Of a DNA stretch of 64,000 bases, positions 42,474 to 51,773 are shown in pieces. The stretch is from Comamonas badia DSM 17552 (GTDB taxonomy: Bacteria; Pseudomonadota; Gammaproteobacteria; Burkholderiales; Burkholderiaceae_C): the NCBI RefSeq assembly GCF_000484635.1, contig NZ_AXVM01000004.1, positions 248,001 to 312,000 on the forward strand, read 5' to 3'. The notes under the pieces were generated by a model. It was not told the DNA's origin. It did not search any database and saw only the letters and a list, made by a program, of their open reading frames with translations. How positions within the stretch are numbered: the stretch's first letter is position 1; each line of letters begins with the position of its first letter. The position numbers and the translations under genes are program-made.

Positions 42474-42863
42474 TCAAGCCTTTGTTTCGCCAGCCGATGT
42501 CTCAGCGGCACGCTCGACGAGCTCGACATAGGCCATGGGAGCATTGTCACCCACACGGAATCCCATCTTCAGGATGCGTGTGTAGCCGCCGGGGCGGTTC
42601 ATGAAGCGCGGGCCCAGATCGGTGAACAGCTTGGCGACGCTGTCGCTATTGCGCAGGCGGGCAAACGCAAGACGACGGTTTGCGACGGTGTCCTTGCGCG
42701 CCAGGGTAATCATGGGCTCGATGACGCGGCGCAGTTCCTTGGCCTTGGGCAGCGTGGTTTTGATGGCCTCGTGCTCGATGAGCGAGTTCATCATGTTCTG
42801 CAGCATCGCCTGGCGATGCGCGCTGGTGCGATTGAGTTTGCGCAGTCCGTTTCCGTGACGCAT
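42474..42863 (-). CDS. rplQ: 50S ribosomal protein L17
   Basis: L17, 129 residues; [20 protein letters not shown] is the universal N-terminus. It binds 23S rRNA near the exit tunnel. Last gene of the alpha operon, 89 bases after rpoA. The short C-terminal tail ([11 protein letters not shown]) is lineage-variable. Confidence 0.97.
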   Translation of the reverse strand: MRHGNGLRKLNRTSAHRQAMLQNMMNSLIEHEAIKTTLPKAKELRRVIEPMITLARKDTVANRRLAFARLRNSDSVAKLFTDLGPRFMNRPGGYTRILKMGFRVGDNAPMAYVELVERAAETSAGETKA

Positions 42864-42952
42864 GGTGCTATTCCTTTCTTACGCTTGTAATGCAGCAGGC
42901 CGTTTCAGGTACCCGCCGATGCACGGGGCGGCAGCACCGCCCGATGTTCGTT

Positions 42953-43945
42953 TCAACGCTTTTCAAGGCCGGCTGGCGGCCAGTTCTCCAGGCGCATGCC
43001 CAAGGTGAGGCCACGCGATGCCAGCACTTCCTTGATTTCGTTGAGCGACTTGCGACCCAGATTGGGCGTCTTCAGAAGCTCGTTCTCGGTCCGTTGGATC
43101 AGATCGCCGATGTAATAGATGTTCTCGGCCTTGAGGCAATTGGCTGATCGCACCGTGAGTTCCAGCTCGTCGACAGGACGCAGCAGGATCGGATCGAACG
43201 CAGCGCCGCTCGCGTGACCACCCGAGCCGCTGGGCGGGAAAATCTCTCCGCCATCCAGCTGTGCAAACACCGCCAATTGCTCGACCAGAATCTTGGCGGA
43301 GGTGCGCACAGCTTCCTCTGCCGTCATGGTTCCATTGGTTTCAATATCAAGTACCAGCTTGTCCAAGTCCGTACGCTGTTCGACGCGTGCGCTCTCCACG
43401 GTATAGCTGACACGGCGGATAGGCGAGAAGGATGCATCCAGCACGATGCGACCGATGACCTTGTTGGCCTCGTCGCCATGCCAGCGCTGATTGCCAGGCA
43501 CGTAGCCGCGTCCCTTTTCCACCTTGATCTGCATATCCAGCTTGCCGCCGGCAGAAAGGGTGGCGATGGCGTGGTCAGGGTTGATGATTTCGACATCGTG
43601 AGGCGTCTGGATATCGCTGGCTGTGACGATTCCCTCGGTATCCTTGCGCAGGCTCAGCGTGACCTCATCCCGGTTGTAGAGCTTGAACACCACACCCTTG
43701 AGGTTCAGAAGAATGTTGATCACATCTTCCTGGACGCCATCGATGGAAGCATATTCATGCACCACACCGGCAATTGACACCTCGGTTGGCGCATAGCCAT
43801 CCATGGACGACAGCAGCACACGGCGGATGGCGTTGCCCAGCGTATGGCCATATCCACGCTCGAACGGCTCAAGCTCCACCTTCGCACGATTGGTGCTGAT
43901 TTGTTCGACGTTGATCGTCTTGGGTTTGAGCAAATTGGCTTGCAT
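42953..43945 (-). CDS. rpoA: RNA polymerase alpha subunit
   Basis: 330 residues. The N-terminal dimerisation domain includes [20 protein letters not shown], and the C-terminal DNA/activator-binding domain includes [20 protein letters not shown] and [16 protein letters not shown]. It assembles core RNA polymerase. Co-transcribed with rpsD and rplQ, as in most proteobacteria. Confidence 0.97.
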   Translation of the reverse strand: MQANLLKPKTINVEQISTNRAKVELEPFERGYGHTLGNAIRRVLLSSMDGYAPTEVSIAGVVHEYASIDGVQEDVINILLNLKGVVFKLYNRDEVTLSLRKDTEGIVTASDIQTPHDVEIINPDHAIATLSAGGKLDMQIKVEKGRGYVPGNQRWHGDEANKVIGRIVLDASFSPIRRVSYTVESARVEQRTDLDKLVLDIETNGTMTAEEAVRTSAKILVEQLAVFAQLDGGEIFPPSGSGGHASGAAFDPILLRPVDELELTVRSANCLKAENIYYIGDLIQRTENELLKTPNLGRKSLNEIKEVLASRGLTLGMRLENWPPAGLEKR

Positions 43946-44057
43946 GCAGTCTTCCTCTCAATGCCCCCAGCTCGTTACACCGGTAAGGCTGATGAAGCGC
44001 CCGCGGGGCGATGCCTCGCCCCGCGGGAACCATTGCAAAATGCGGGTACGGCCCAGA

Positions 44058-44681
44058 TCAGCGCGAATACAGTTCGACGATCAGCGATTCGTTGATATCG
44101 GCGCCAAATTCATCACGGTCCGGAGTTTTCTTGAAGACACCTTCGGCCTTGTCGGCATTGACTTCAACCCACGCCGGCAGACCCACTTGCTGCGCCAGCT
44201 GCATCGCCTCGGCAATGCGGACTTGCTTCTTGGATTTTTCACGCACTGCCACCTGGTCCCCTGCCTTCACAAGGTAGGAGGCAATGTTCACGCACTGACC
44301 ATTTACCGTGATCGCCTTGTGCGACACCAACTGGCGCGCCTCGGCGCGGGTTGAGCCAAAACCCATGCGGTAAACGACGTTGTCCAAGCGCGATTCGAGC
44401 AGCGACAACAGGTTGGCACCAGTGTTGCCGCGACGACGCTCGGCCTCCTCGAAATAGCGGCGGAACTGCTTTTCGAGCACGCCATACATGCGCTTGACCT
44501 TCTGCTTTTCGCGCAATTGCAGACCATAGTCGGAGGTGCGAGCGCCGGAAGTGCGGCCGTGCTGGCCAGGCTTGGAATCGAACTTGGCCTTATCCGCAAT
44601 CGAGCGGCGCGCGCTCTTGAGGAACAGATCCGTGCCTTCACGGCGGGAAAGTTTGGCCTTGGGGCCGAGATAGCGTGCCAC
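44058..44681 (-). CDS. rpsD: 30S ribosomal protein S4
   Basis: S4, 207 residues: [20 protein letters not shown] start and an S4 RNA-binding domain around [20 protein letters not shown]. No zinc-binding Cys cluster is present (the C-minus form). S4 nucleates 30S assembly and is the known translational regulator of the alpha operon in E. coli; no regulatory pseudoknot was checked here. Confidence 0.97.
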   Translation of the reverse strand: MARYLGPKAKLSRREGTDLFLKSARRSIADKAKFDSKPGQHGRTSGARTSDYGLQLREKQKVKRMYGVLEKQFRRYFEEAERRRGNTGANLLSLLESRLDNVVYRMGFGSTRAEARQLVSHKAITVNGQCVNIASYLVKAGDQVAVREKSKKQVRIAEAMQLAQQVGLPAWVEVNADKAEGVFKKTPDRDEFGADINESLIVELYSR

Positions 44682-44770
44682 TTTGAATTCCTAGGTTGTT
44701 CTTCTGCGGGATGTTGCCGCAGGAGCCACCATCGCGCCAGGCGAACAGTGGCGGTGGGCTTATTGAAAAC

Positions 44771-45175
44771 TCAGATACGGCGGCGTTTTTGGGGGCGGCA
44801 GCCGTTGTGGGGTACCGGCGTCACATCGGAAATCGACGTGATGCGGATGCCGAGCGCACCCAAGGCGCGCACGGACGATTCACGACCAGGACCAGGACCC
44901 TTGATTTCCACATCAACGTTCTTGATGCCCTGCTCAATCGCAGCACGACCCGCCATCTCGGAAGCCACTTGAGCGGCGAATGGCGTGGATTTGCGCGAGC
45001 CCTTGAAGCCCTGACCACCTGATGACGCCCATGACAAAGCATTGCCCTGGCGATCGGTGATCGTGATGATGGTGTTGTTGAACGAAGCATGCACGTGAGC
45101 GATGCCGTCCGACACGTTCTTGCGTACCTTCTTGCGCACACGCTGCGCTGCGTTATTGGCGGGAGACTTGGCCAT
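44771..45175 (-). CDS. rpsK: 30S ribosomal protein S11
   Basis: S11, 134 residues. [20 protein letters not shown] and the C-terminal [13 protein letters not shown] are invariant-type S11 segments. It lies in the 30S platform. It is 16 bases downstream of rpsM. Confidence 0.97.
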   Translation of the reverse strand: MAKSPANNAAQRVRKKVRKNVSDGIAHVHASFNNTIITITDRQGNALSWASSGGQGFKGSRKSTPFAAQVASEMAGRAAIEQGIKNVDVEIKGPGPGRESSVRALGALGIRITSISDVTPVPHNGCRPQKRRRI

Positions 45176-45191
45176 AGTGTTCTTTCACTGC

Positions 45192-45557
45192 TTATTTCTT
45201 GAGGATCGCAGCGCCTTTGCGCGGACCCTTGCGTGTGCGGGCATTGGTACGCGTGCGCTGTCCGCGCAACGGCAGACCACGGCGATGGCGCATTCCGCGA
45301 TAGCAGCCAATATCCATCAACCGTTTGATGTTCATCGTGGTTTCACGGCGCAAATCACCTTCAATGGTGATATGCGCAATCTGGTCGCGAATTTTTTCCA
45401 GATCGGCATCCGTGAGATCCTTGATCTTGGTCGAATACCCAATGGCGCACGCCTCGCAGATCTTGCGAGCGCGCGAACGACCGATGCCATAAATGGCCGT
45501 CAACCCGATCTCTGCGTGTTGATGCGGCGGGATGTTGATACCAGCAATACGAGCCAT
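45192..45557 (-). CDS. rpsM: 30S ribosomal protein S13
   Basis: S13, 121 residues from the ATG at 45555-45557 ([19 protein letters not shown]); the frame continues upstream without a plausible start. The helix-turn-helix-like [12 protein letters not shown] and the basic C-terminus with [19 protein letters not shown] are typical. It contacts the P-site tRNA and the subunit bridge to L5. Confidence 0.96.
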   Translation of the reverse strand: MARIAGINIPPHQHAEIGLTAIYGIGRSRARKICEACAIGYSTKIKDLTDADLEKIRDQIAHITIEGDLRRETTMNIKRLMDIGCYRGMRHRRGLPLRGQRTRTNARTRKGPRKGAAILKK

Positions 45558-45580
45558 GTGCGTCCTCTGAACTTTCTCAA

Positions 45581-45694
45581 TCAACCCTGGCGCTGCTTGT
45601 GGCGCTGGTCGCTGCAGATCACACGCACAACACCCTTGCGGCGGATGATCTTGCAATTACGGCAAATCTTCTTGACAGAAGCGGAAACTCTCAT
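45581..45694 (-). CDS. rpmJ: 50S ribosomal protein L36
   Basis: A 37-residue protein: [20 protein letters not shown], then [17 protein letters not shown]. The zinc ligands Cys11, Cys14, Cys27 and His32 are present, so this is the zinc-binding form. It lies directly between secY and rpsM; infA, often found here in other lineages, is absent. Confidence 0.95.
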   Translation of the reverse strand: MRVSASVKKICRNCKIIRRKGVVRVICSDQRHKQRQG

Positions 45695-45790
45695 TTTTTT
45701 CTCCTGAACATCAAATCCCTGCACTCAAGGCAGGTGACTCCGTGTTTCCAATCAGCCCAGCCGCCTCCCCCAAAGGAGGCGAAACCGAGC

Positions 45791-45796
45791 ATTATA
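45791..45796 (-). promoter_or_regulatory. Possible internal promoter -10 box for the alpha operon
   Basis: A perfect TATAAT on the minus strand lies in the gap between the secY stop and rpmJ. No convincing -35 box is seen, because the upstream bases overlap the secY stop. A GC-rich hairpin (CCGCCTCC/GGAGGCG, about 45761-45781) follows within the presumed leader. Confidence 0.35.
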
Positions 45797-45816
45797 AGCG
45801 AACACCCTGTTTCTAA

Positions 45817-47136
45817 CTAGCCACTGATCGTTGTCTTGAAATTCGCCTTCTTGAGCAACGACTCATATTGCTGGCTCATCAGATAGTTCTGCACCTGCGA
45901 CATGAAGTCCATGGTCACCACCACAATGATCAGAAGCGACGTACCGCCGAAATAGAAAGGTACGTTGTAGCGCAGGATCAGAAACTCCGGCAACAAGCAA
46001 ACGAGGGTGACATAGATTGCACCAATGAAAGTGAGCCGCAGCAGGATTTTGTCAATGTACTTCGCCGTGTTTTCTCCGGGGCGGATGCCTGGAACGAAGG
46101 CGCCGCTCTTTTTCAGGTTGTCCGCTGTTTCGCGGCTGTTGAATACCAAAGCGGTATAGAAGAAGCAGAAGAAGATGATCGCGCCCGCATACAGCATCAC
46201 GTAGACCGGCGACCCGGGTGTCAGCGTGCTGGAGATATCCTTGAGCCAACGCATCGAATCGCCCGCGCTGAACCAGTTCACGACGGTGGCTGGCAGCAGG
46301 ATGATGGACGACGCGAAGATCGGAGGAATCACACCCGACATGTTCAGCTTGAGCGGCAAGTGAGACGACTGCCCGCCATAGACTTTGTTCCCGACTTGAC
46401 GGCGCGCATAGTTCACCAGAATCTTGCGCTGACCACGCTCGACGTAAACCACGAAATACGTCACCAGCAACACCACTGCGACAATCAGCAGCGAGACGAT
46501 GATGCTCATCGCGCCCGTGCGCACCAGTTCCAGCAAGCCCGCCAACGCACTCGGCAACCCGGCGACAATGCCGCCGAAAATCAATAAGGATATGCCGTTG
46601 CCGAGGCCGCGCTCAGTCATCTGTTCACCCAGCCACATCAGGAACATGCTGCCCGCCGTCAGGCTCACCATCGCGGTCATGCGGAAAGTGAAACCCGGAT
46701 CCATCACCAGGCCAGGCTGACCTTCCAACGCAACGGCAATTCCCAGCGACTGGAAAATGCACAGCCCCAGCGTGCCGTACCGTGTGTACTGGGTAATTTT
46801 CCTGCGCCCAGCCTCCCCTTCTTTGTTCAAGGCTTCAAAGGTCGGTATCACGTACGTCATCAGCTGCATGATGATGGCCGCCGAGATATAGGGCATGATG
46901 CCCAGAGCGAACACGGTAAAGCGCTCCAGCGCACCGCCGGAGAACATGTTGAACAGATTCAGTATCCCGCCTTGCTGGCTGTTGAAGAGCTGCTCGAGTT
47001 GATCCGGATTGATGCCCGGCACCGGGATATGCGCCCCGATGCGATACACCACCAGTGCGAGCAGCAAAAACACCAGCCTGCGACGCAGGTCGCCGAACTT
47101 GCCGGTCTTTGCCAGTTGAGCCGCGTTGGTAGCCAC
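45817..47136 (-). CDS. secY: Protein translocase subunit SecY
   Basis: Integral membrane channel protein of the Sec translocon, 439 residues with ten predicted membrane segments. Recognisable parts are [39 protein letters not shown] and the cytosolic loop [20 protein letters not shown]. The C-terminus ends in the [14 protein letters not shown] motif. It follows rplO by 17 bases. Confidence 0.97.
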   Translation of the reverse strand: MATNAAQLAKTGKFGDLRRRLVFLLLALVVYRIGAHIPVPGINPDQLEQLFNSQQGGILNLFNMFSGGALERFTVFALGIMPYISAAIIMQLMTYVIPTFEALNKEGEAGRRKITQYTRYGTLGLCIFQSLGIAVALEGQPGLVMDPGFTFRMTAMVSLTAGSMFLMWLGEQMTERGLGNGISLLIFGGIVAGLPSALAGLLELVRTGAMSIIVSLLIVAVVLLVTYFVVYVERGQRKILVNYARRQVGNKVYGGQSSHLPLKLNMSGVIPPIFASSIILLPATVVNWFSAGDSMRWLKDISSTLTPGSPVYVMLYAGAIIFFCFFYTALVFNSRETADNLKKSGAFVPGIRPGENTAKYIDKILLRLTFIGAIYVTLVCLLPEFLILRYNVPFYFGGTSLLIIVVVTMDFMSQVQNYLMSQQYESLLKKANFKTTISG

Positions 47137-47153
47137 GATGCGCCCGAACTCCC

Positions 47154-47585
47154 TCAGGCCACGCTGCCGCCGACTGCTTCAATGGCAGCCCTGGCGCCAG
47201 CAGTCGCACCGATGCCGGTGAGCTTGACAGCCTTGGTCAGGCTACCGCTCTTGATCACCTTCACCACACGCGCCAACTGACCGACCACGCCCGCCTTCTT
47301 GAGTGCGAGCAGATCGACTTCGCCGAGCCCCAGTCTGTCGAGTGCTGACAAAGTGACCTCTGCGTTGTATTTGAGCTGGGTCGATTTGAAACCACGCTTG
47401 GGCAAGCGCCGTTGCAGTGGCATCTGACCACCTTCAAAACCGACCTTGTGGAAACCCCCGGAACGGGATTTTTGACCCTTGTGGCCACGACCGGCCGTCT
47501 TGCCCAGCCCAGAGCCAATACCACGCCCGACGCGGCGCGTCGCATGCTTTGCGCCCGCTGCGGGTTGAATGCTGTTGAGTTCCAT
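47154..47585 (-). CDS. rplO: 50S ribosomal protein L15
   Basis: L15, 143 residues. The glycine/arginine-rich N-terminus ([20 protein letters not shown]) and [18 protein letters not shown] are family signatures. It acts late in 50S assembly. Confidence 0.96.
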   Translation of the reverse strand: MELNSIQPAAGAKHATRRVGRGIGSGLGKTAGRGHKGQKSRSGGFHKVGFEGGQMPLQRRLPKRGFKSTQLKYNAEVTLSALDRLGLGEVDLLALKKAGVVGQLARVVKVIKSGSLTKAVKLTGIGATAGARAAIEAVGGSVA

Positions 47586-47595
47586 GATCGACCTT

Positions 47596-47778
47596 TCAGA
47601 GGATCTTCACCAGATAGGCGATCTTGTTGATCATGCCGCGCACCTCGGGCGTGTCCTTGAGTTCGCTCACGCTGTTGAGTTTGCGCAGGCCCAGGCCGCG
47701 CACCGTGGCGCGGTGGGATTCCTTGGTGCCAATGGGGCTGCGCACCAGTTGCACCTTGAGGGTTTGCTGAGTTGTCAC
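47596..47778 (-). CDS. rpmD: 50S ribosomal protein L30
   Basis: L30, 60 residues: [20 protein letters not shown], then [20 protein letters not shown]. Standard bacterial length; it lies 10 bases upstream of rplO and 26 bases after rpsE. Confidence 0.95.
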   Translation of the reverse strand: MTTQQTLKVQLVRSPIGTKESHRATVRGLGLRKLNSVSELKDTPEVRGMINKIAYLVKIL

Positions 47779-47804
47779 TGTAGCCTCGGTATCTTTAGCG
47801 GACT

Positions 47805-48326
47805 TCAGGCGGCGAAGAGGTCTTCGACCGATTTGCCGCGCTTGGCGGCGATTTCGGCCGGCGTCGTCGAGCGCGCCAGCGCGTCGAACGTTGCGCGCAC
47901 CATGTTGTAGGGGTTGGACGAGCCATGGCTCTTGGCCACGATGTCAGTGATGCCCATCACCTCGAACACCGCGCGCATCGGACCTCCAGCGATGATGCCG
48001 GTACCCTTGGGGGCCGGTGCCATCATGACCATGGCAGCACCGTGCTGACCGACGACGTTGTGGTGGATGGTGCCGTTCTTGAGTGAAACCTTGACCATGC
48101 GCCGGCGGGCTTCTTCCATGGCCTTCTGCACGGCGGCAGGCACTTCCTTGGACTTGCCCTTGCCCATGCCGACTCGGCCATCACCGTCGCCAACAACGGT
48201 GAGCGCGGCAAAGCCCAGAATGCGCCCGCCTTTGACCACCTTGGTGACGCGGTTGACAGCGATCATCTTCTCGCGCAGACCGTCGTCACGTTCCTCGTTC
48301 TGTACCTTGGCTTGAAATCTTGCCAT
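47805..48326 (-). CDS. rpsE: 30S ribosomal protein S5
   Basis: S5, 173 residues. The double-stranded RNA-binding-like N-domain contains [20 protein letters not shown], and the C-domain contains [19 protein letters not shown]. It contributes to translational accuracy and binds near the mRNA entry channel. Confidence 0.97.
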   Translation of the reverse strand: MARFQAKVQNEERDDGLREKMIAVNRVTKVVKGGRILGFAALTVVGDGDGRVGMGKGKSKEVPAAVQKAMEEARRRMVKVSLKNGTIHHNVVGQHGAAMVMMAPAPKGTGIIAGGPMRAVFEVMGITDIVAKSHGSSNPYNMVRATFDALARSTTPAEIAAKRGKSVEDLFAA

Positions 48327-48338
48327 TTTCTGCTCCGA

Positions 48339-48704
48339 TCAGAATTGCAAACCCGCTTCGCGGGCCGCTTCCGCCAGGGCCTTGACCCGGCCGTGGTAGG
48401 CATAACCGGCGCGGTCAAACGCCACTTTTTCGACGCCAGCGGCCTTGGCCTTCTCGGCGATACGCTTGCCGATGGCGGCGGCGGCAGCGGCATTTCCGCC
48501 CTTGCCTTCGCCGCCCAAGGCCTCGCGCACTTCCTTCTCGGCGGTGGAAGCACTCGCCAGCACCTTGGTGCCGCAACCGGAAATGACCGTCGCGTAGATA
48601 TTCAGGTTCGTGCGATGCACCGTCAGGCGTACAGCACCTTGCTGTGCGATACGCACACGGGTTTGACGAGCACGGCGCAGACGCTGCTGTTTCTTGTCTA
48701 GCAT
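48339..48704 (-). CDS. rplR: 50S ribosomal protein L18
   Basis: L18, 121 residues: [40 protein letters not shown] and the end [20 protein letters not shown]. It binds 5S rRNA together with L5. Standard spacing from rplF (11 bases). Confidence 0.96.
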   Translation of the reverse strand: MLDKKQQRLRRARQTRVRIAQQGAVRLTVHRTNLNIYATVISGCGTKVLASASTAEKEVREALGGEGKGGNAAAAAAIGKRIAEKAKAAGVEKVAFDRAGYAYHGRVKALAEAAREAGLQF

Positions 48705-48715
48705 GATGCAGCTCC

Positions 48716-49249
48716 TTACTTCTTCTTGGTCTCTTTGATGACCACTGTTTCACCCACGTAGCGGATGCCCTTGCCCTTGTAGGGCTCGGGAGGACGCACG
48801 GCGCGGATTTCGGCTGCCAATTGGCCGACGACCTGGCGATCGGCACCTTTGATGACAATTTCCGTGGGCGTCGGGCAGGCAACGCTCACGCCAGTGGGCA
48901 TGACGAAATCCACCGGATGAGAAAAGCCGACACTCAGATTGAGCTTGTTCCCAGCGGCTGCCGCCTTGAAACCGACACCAATCAGCGTGAGTTTCTTTTC
49001 AAACCCTTTGCTCACGCCAACCACCATGTTGTTGACGAGCTGACGCTGCGTGCCACTCATGGAGTTGGCCTCACGGCTGTCGTCGGCAGGTTCAAAAGAA
49101 AGCTTACCGGCATCATTGACAACCTTGACGCGCGCGTTCTGCGCCACAGACAAGGTACCGCCCGCACCCTTGACTCGGATGTGGTCAGCAGTAATGGAAA
49201 CGTCCACTCCCGAAGGAATGGCGACATGTGCTTTGGCTACGCGAGACAT
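48716..49249 (-). CDS. rplF: 50S ribosomal protein L6
   Basis: L6, 177 residues: [20 protein letters not shown] start and [20 protein letters not shown] near the C-terminus, the L6 signature. It has two tandem L6 domains and contacts 23S rRNA near the sarcin-ricin loop. Confidence 0.97.
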   Translation of the reverse strand: MSRVAKAHVAIPSGVDVSITADHIRVKGAGGTLSVAQNARVKVVNDAGKLSFEPADDSREANSMSGTQRQLVNNMVVGVSKGFEKKLTLIGVGFKAAAAGNKLNLSVGFSHPVDFVMPTGVSVACPTPTEIVIKGADRQVVGQLAAEIRAVRPPEPYKGKGIRYVGETVVIKETKKK

Positions 49250-49271
49250 TGCAGTATTTCTCCTTCGACGC

Positions 49272-49667
49272 TCAGGCGACGTAGCACAGCACTTCGCCGC
49301 CCACGCCGCTGGCGCGCGCCTTGCGGTCAGTCATCACACCCTTGGGGGTGGTGACAATGGCCACCCCCAGACCATTCATGACCTGCGGAATGGCACCGCT
49401 ACCCTTGTAAACGCGCAGACCAGGGCGGCTCACACGTTCGATTCGCTCGATCACGGGGCGACCGGCGTAGTACTTCAAGGCGATTTCAAGTTCAGACTTG
49501 CCACCTTCGCTTTTGACTTGGAAACCGTCGATGTAGCCCTCGTCCTTCAACACCTGGGCGATGGCCACTTTCACCTTGGAAGCGGGGGCCGACACCGTGG
49601 TCTTGGCAACCATCTGGGCATTGCGGATGCGAGTCAGCAGGTCAGCAATGGGATCACTCATGCTCAT
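49272..49667 (-). CDS. rpsH: 30S ribosomal protein S8
   Basis: S8, 131 residues: [20 protein letters not shown] start and [20 protein letters not shown] followed by [14 protein letters not shown], all S8 signatures. In E. coli S8 represses spc-operon translation by binding near the rplE start; whether that site is conserved here was not evaluated. Confidence 0.97.
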   Translation of the reverse strand: MSMSDPIADLLTRIRNAQMVAKTTVSAPASKVKVAIAQVLKDEGYIDGFQVKSEGGKSELEIALKYYAGRPVIERIERVSRPGLRVYKGSGAIPQVMNGLGVAIVTTPKGVMTDRKARASGVGGEVLCYVA

Positions 49668-49689
49668 GATTCAAATCTCCTGCTCGCTC

Positions 49690-49995
49690 TTACCAGCTAG
49701 CCTTGGTGACACCAGGAATGTCACCGGCAAAGGCCATTTCGCGCACCTTGGCGCGGCCAAGACCGAATTGACGGAAGGTTCCACGCGGGCGACCCGTCAT
49801 CTCGCAACGGTTGCGCTGGCGCGTGGGATTGGCGTTGCGCGGGAGCTTTTGCAGACCCAGGCGGGCCGCATCGCGCTCTCCGTCAGGACGCTTGGCGTCG
49901 TTGGCAATCGCCTTGAGTTCAGCGTATTTGGCGGCATATTTCGCAGCCAGCTTTTCGCGCTTGAGTTCGCGCTCGATCAAACTTTTTTTGGCCAT
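49690..49995 (-). CDS. rpsN: 30S ribosomal protein S14
   Basis: S14, 101 residues, the long zinc-independent form: [20 protein letters not shown] start and [20 protein letters not shown] near the end, with only one Cys in place of the zinc-binding four. Confidence 0.96.
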   Translation of the reverse strand: MAKKSLIERELKREKLAAKYAAKYAELKAIANDAKRPDGERDAARLGLQKLPRNANPTRQRNRCEMTGRPRGTFRQFGLGRAKVREMAFAGDIPGVTKASW

Positions 49996-50003
49996 GCGCT
50001 ACC

Positions 50004-50543
50004 TCAGTTCTTGAAGGGAAAACGGAACGCCGCGAGCAACGCCTTGCACTCGTCGTCGGTCTTGGCGGTGGTGGTGATACTGACGTTCAGACCACGCAGC
50101 GCATCCACCTTGTCGTACTCGACTTCCGGGAAAATGATCTGCTCCTTGACACCGATGTTGTAGTTACCCCGGCCATCAAAAGCACGCCCCGAAATACCAC
50201 GGAAATCGCGCACGCGCGGCAGCGCCACGGTGACGAAACGATCCAGGAATTCGTACATGCGCACACCGCGCAGCGTGACCATGCAGCCAATCGCCTGACC
50301 CTCGCGGATTTTGAAACCGGCGATGGCTTTTCGAGCCTTGGTCACCACAGGCTTCTGGCCTGCGATTTTCGTAAGGTCGGCCACGGCGTTGTCCATCACC
50401 TTCTTGTCCGCCACCGCTTCGCCCACACCCATATTGAGCGTGATCTTGGTCAGGCGCGGCACCTCCATGATGGAGCTGTAGCTGAATTTTTCCTTGAGTT
50501 CGCCCGCGATTTTTTCGCGGTAGAGTTTTTGCAGTCGTGCCAT
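50004..50543 (-). CDS. rplE: 50S ribosomal protein L5
   Basis: L5, 179 residues: [20 protein letters not shown] start, [20 protein letters not shown] and [20 protein letters not shown]. It binds 5S rRNA and forms the bridge with S13. Confidence 0.97.
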   Translation of the reverse strand: MARLQKLYREKIAGELKEKFSYSSIMEVPRLTKITLNMGVGEAVADKKVMDNAVADLTKIAGQKPVVTKARKAIAGFKIREGQAIGCMVTLRGVRMYEFLDRFVTVALPRVRDFRGISGRAFDGRGNYNIGVKEQIIFPEVEYDKVDALRGLNVSITTTAKTDDECKALLAAFRFPFKN

Positions 50544-50554
50544 CTGTGTTTACC

Positions 50555-50875
50555 TCAGGCGGTGGCGATTTCGGCGCCGGTGGACTTGTAGATGCGCACG
50601 CGCTTGCCGCCATCCTGCGTCTTGACACCCACGCGATCGGCCTTGCCGGTCTGCGCGTTGAAAATGGCGATATTGGACTGGTGGATCGGCATGGCCTTCT
50701 CGACAATGCCACCCGTAGTGCCCTTCATCGGGTTGGGTTTGACATGCTTCTTGACCATGTTCACACCCTCGATGACGAGATGCGTCTCATCCTTGCGCAG
50801 CGTGACGGTGCCACGCTTGCCCTTGTCGCGGCCGGTCAGCACAATGACCGAATCGCCTTTGCGAAGCTTGTTCAT
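50555..50875 (-). CDS. rplX: 50S ribosomal protein L24
   Basis: L24, 106 residues, with the N-terminal KOW motif [20 protein letters not shown] and [20 protein letters not shown]. An early assembly protein near the exit tunnel. Confidence 0.96.
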   Translation of the reverse strand: MNKLRKGDSVIVLTGRDKGKRGTVTLRKDETHLVIEGVNMVKKHVKPNPMKGTTGGIVEKAMPIHQSNIAIFNAQTGKADRVGVKTQDGGKRVRIYKSTGAEIATA

Positions 50876-50891
50876 TACCTGCCTCTTTCCC

Positions 50892-51260
50892 TTAGATGAC
50901 CTCGGGGGCCAGCGAAACGATCTTCATGAAGCGCTCGGTCCGCAGTTCACGCGTGACCGGGCCGAAGATGCGGGTGCCGATAGGCTCAAGCTTGGCATTG
51001 AGCAACACCGCCGCATTGCCATCAAACTTGACAAGCGCGCCATCGCCACGGCGGATGCCCTTGGCGGTACGCACCACCACGGCGCTGTAGACCTCGCCCT
51101 TCTTGACGCGGCCACGCGGCGCGGCCTCCTTCACAGTCACCTTGATGATGTCGCCCACACTCGCATAACGACGCTTGGAACCGCCGAGCACCTTGATGCA
51201 CTGCACGGTCTTGGCGCCGGTGTTGTCGGCAACCTCTAAACGAGATTCAGTCTGGATCAT
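50892..51260 (-). CDS. rplN: 50S ribosomal protein L14
   Basis: L14, 122 residues from the ATG at 51258-51260 ([20 protein letters not shown]); an in-frame ATG ten codons earlier would add non-family residues. It ends [13 protein letters not shown]. First gene of this ribosomal cluster, with its promoter about 140 bases upstream. Confidence 0.96.
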   Translation of the reverse strand: MIQTESRLEVADNTGAKTVQCIKVLGGSKRRYASVGDIIKVTVKEAAPRGRVKKGEVYSAVVVRTAKGIRRGDGALVKFDGNAAVLLNAKLEPIGTRIFGPVTRELRTERFMKIVSLAPEVI

Positions 51261-51323
51261 TGCAATATTCCCAACTTGCAACCAGCTCAAACCGAGCCGG
51301 ATCAGTCTTGGACCCGTACCAGC

Positions 51324-51343
51324 CGCCCTGCAAATTCAGGGCG
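51324..51343 (-). promoter_or_regulatory. Hairpin in the leader of the spc transcript
   Basis: CGCCCTG-caaatt-CAGGGCG forms a 7-bp stem with a 6-base loop in the mRNA leader between the promoter at 51.4 kb and rplN. No T-tract follows, so it is not a simple terminator; a regulatory role is possible only by position. No gene is seen in 51261-51563. Confidence 0.4.
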
Positions 51344-51396
51344 CCAGTTGCTTTCGCAGGGCTAAATTCACTCCGCCATGAACGGCGAAGCTAAGC

Positions 51397-51426
51397 ATTA
51401 TGACCTATTTTTGGCAAGCTAGTCAA
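51397..51426 (-). promoter_or_regulatory. Promoter of the rplN-rplQ cluster
   Basis: On the minus strand TTGACT (51421-51426) and CATAAT (51397-51402) are separated by 18 bp, with an A-rich spacer and a GC-rich start region downstream. It is the only strong sigma-70-like match between tRNA-Sec and rplN. Confidence 0.7.
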
Positions 51427-51563
51427 GGCATCTTGCACAAACGTGTGCACGGCGAGCCACGCGCATTGCGCAATCAGCGTACACAGAAGGTCGCCTGTTC
51501 CAATGGAATCAGCGATTTGACGGTGCGCGGGTGGCAGCACGATGCTAGTATCAGCACGAGCGT

Positions 51564-51659
51564 GGAGGTGTGTGGGCGCCTGGTGGCCCCCCCGGTCTTC
51601 AAAACCGGTGAGGCCGAGCATCTCGGTCTGGCGGGTTCGATTCCCGTCCGCCTCCGCCA
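51564..51659 (+). tRNA. selC: tRNA-Sec (selenocysteine), anticodon TCA
   Basis: A 96-nt tRNA ending in GCCA, with anticodon arm CCGGT-CTTCAAA-ACCGG (anticodon TCA, reads UGA). It has an extra-long variable arm (GGCCGAG/CTCGGTC), a GGTTCGATT T-loop and the 8-bp-type acceptor typical of selenocysteine tRNA. The acceptor has one G-T pair and a T-C mismatch at the eighth position. It lies 100 bases before selB and on the same strand. Confidence 0.92.
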
Positions 51660-51773
51660 GCCGCCGCCATTCCAGGCCTCAGAACGTATTTACGATCTCA
51701 GACCAATGACCTCGAAGTCTCACCGGACGCTTGCGCAGCCCGCCATAGCAATCATCCACCCGTGCCACCGGAC

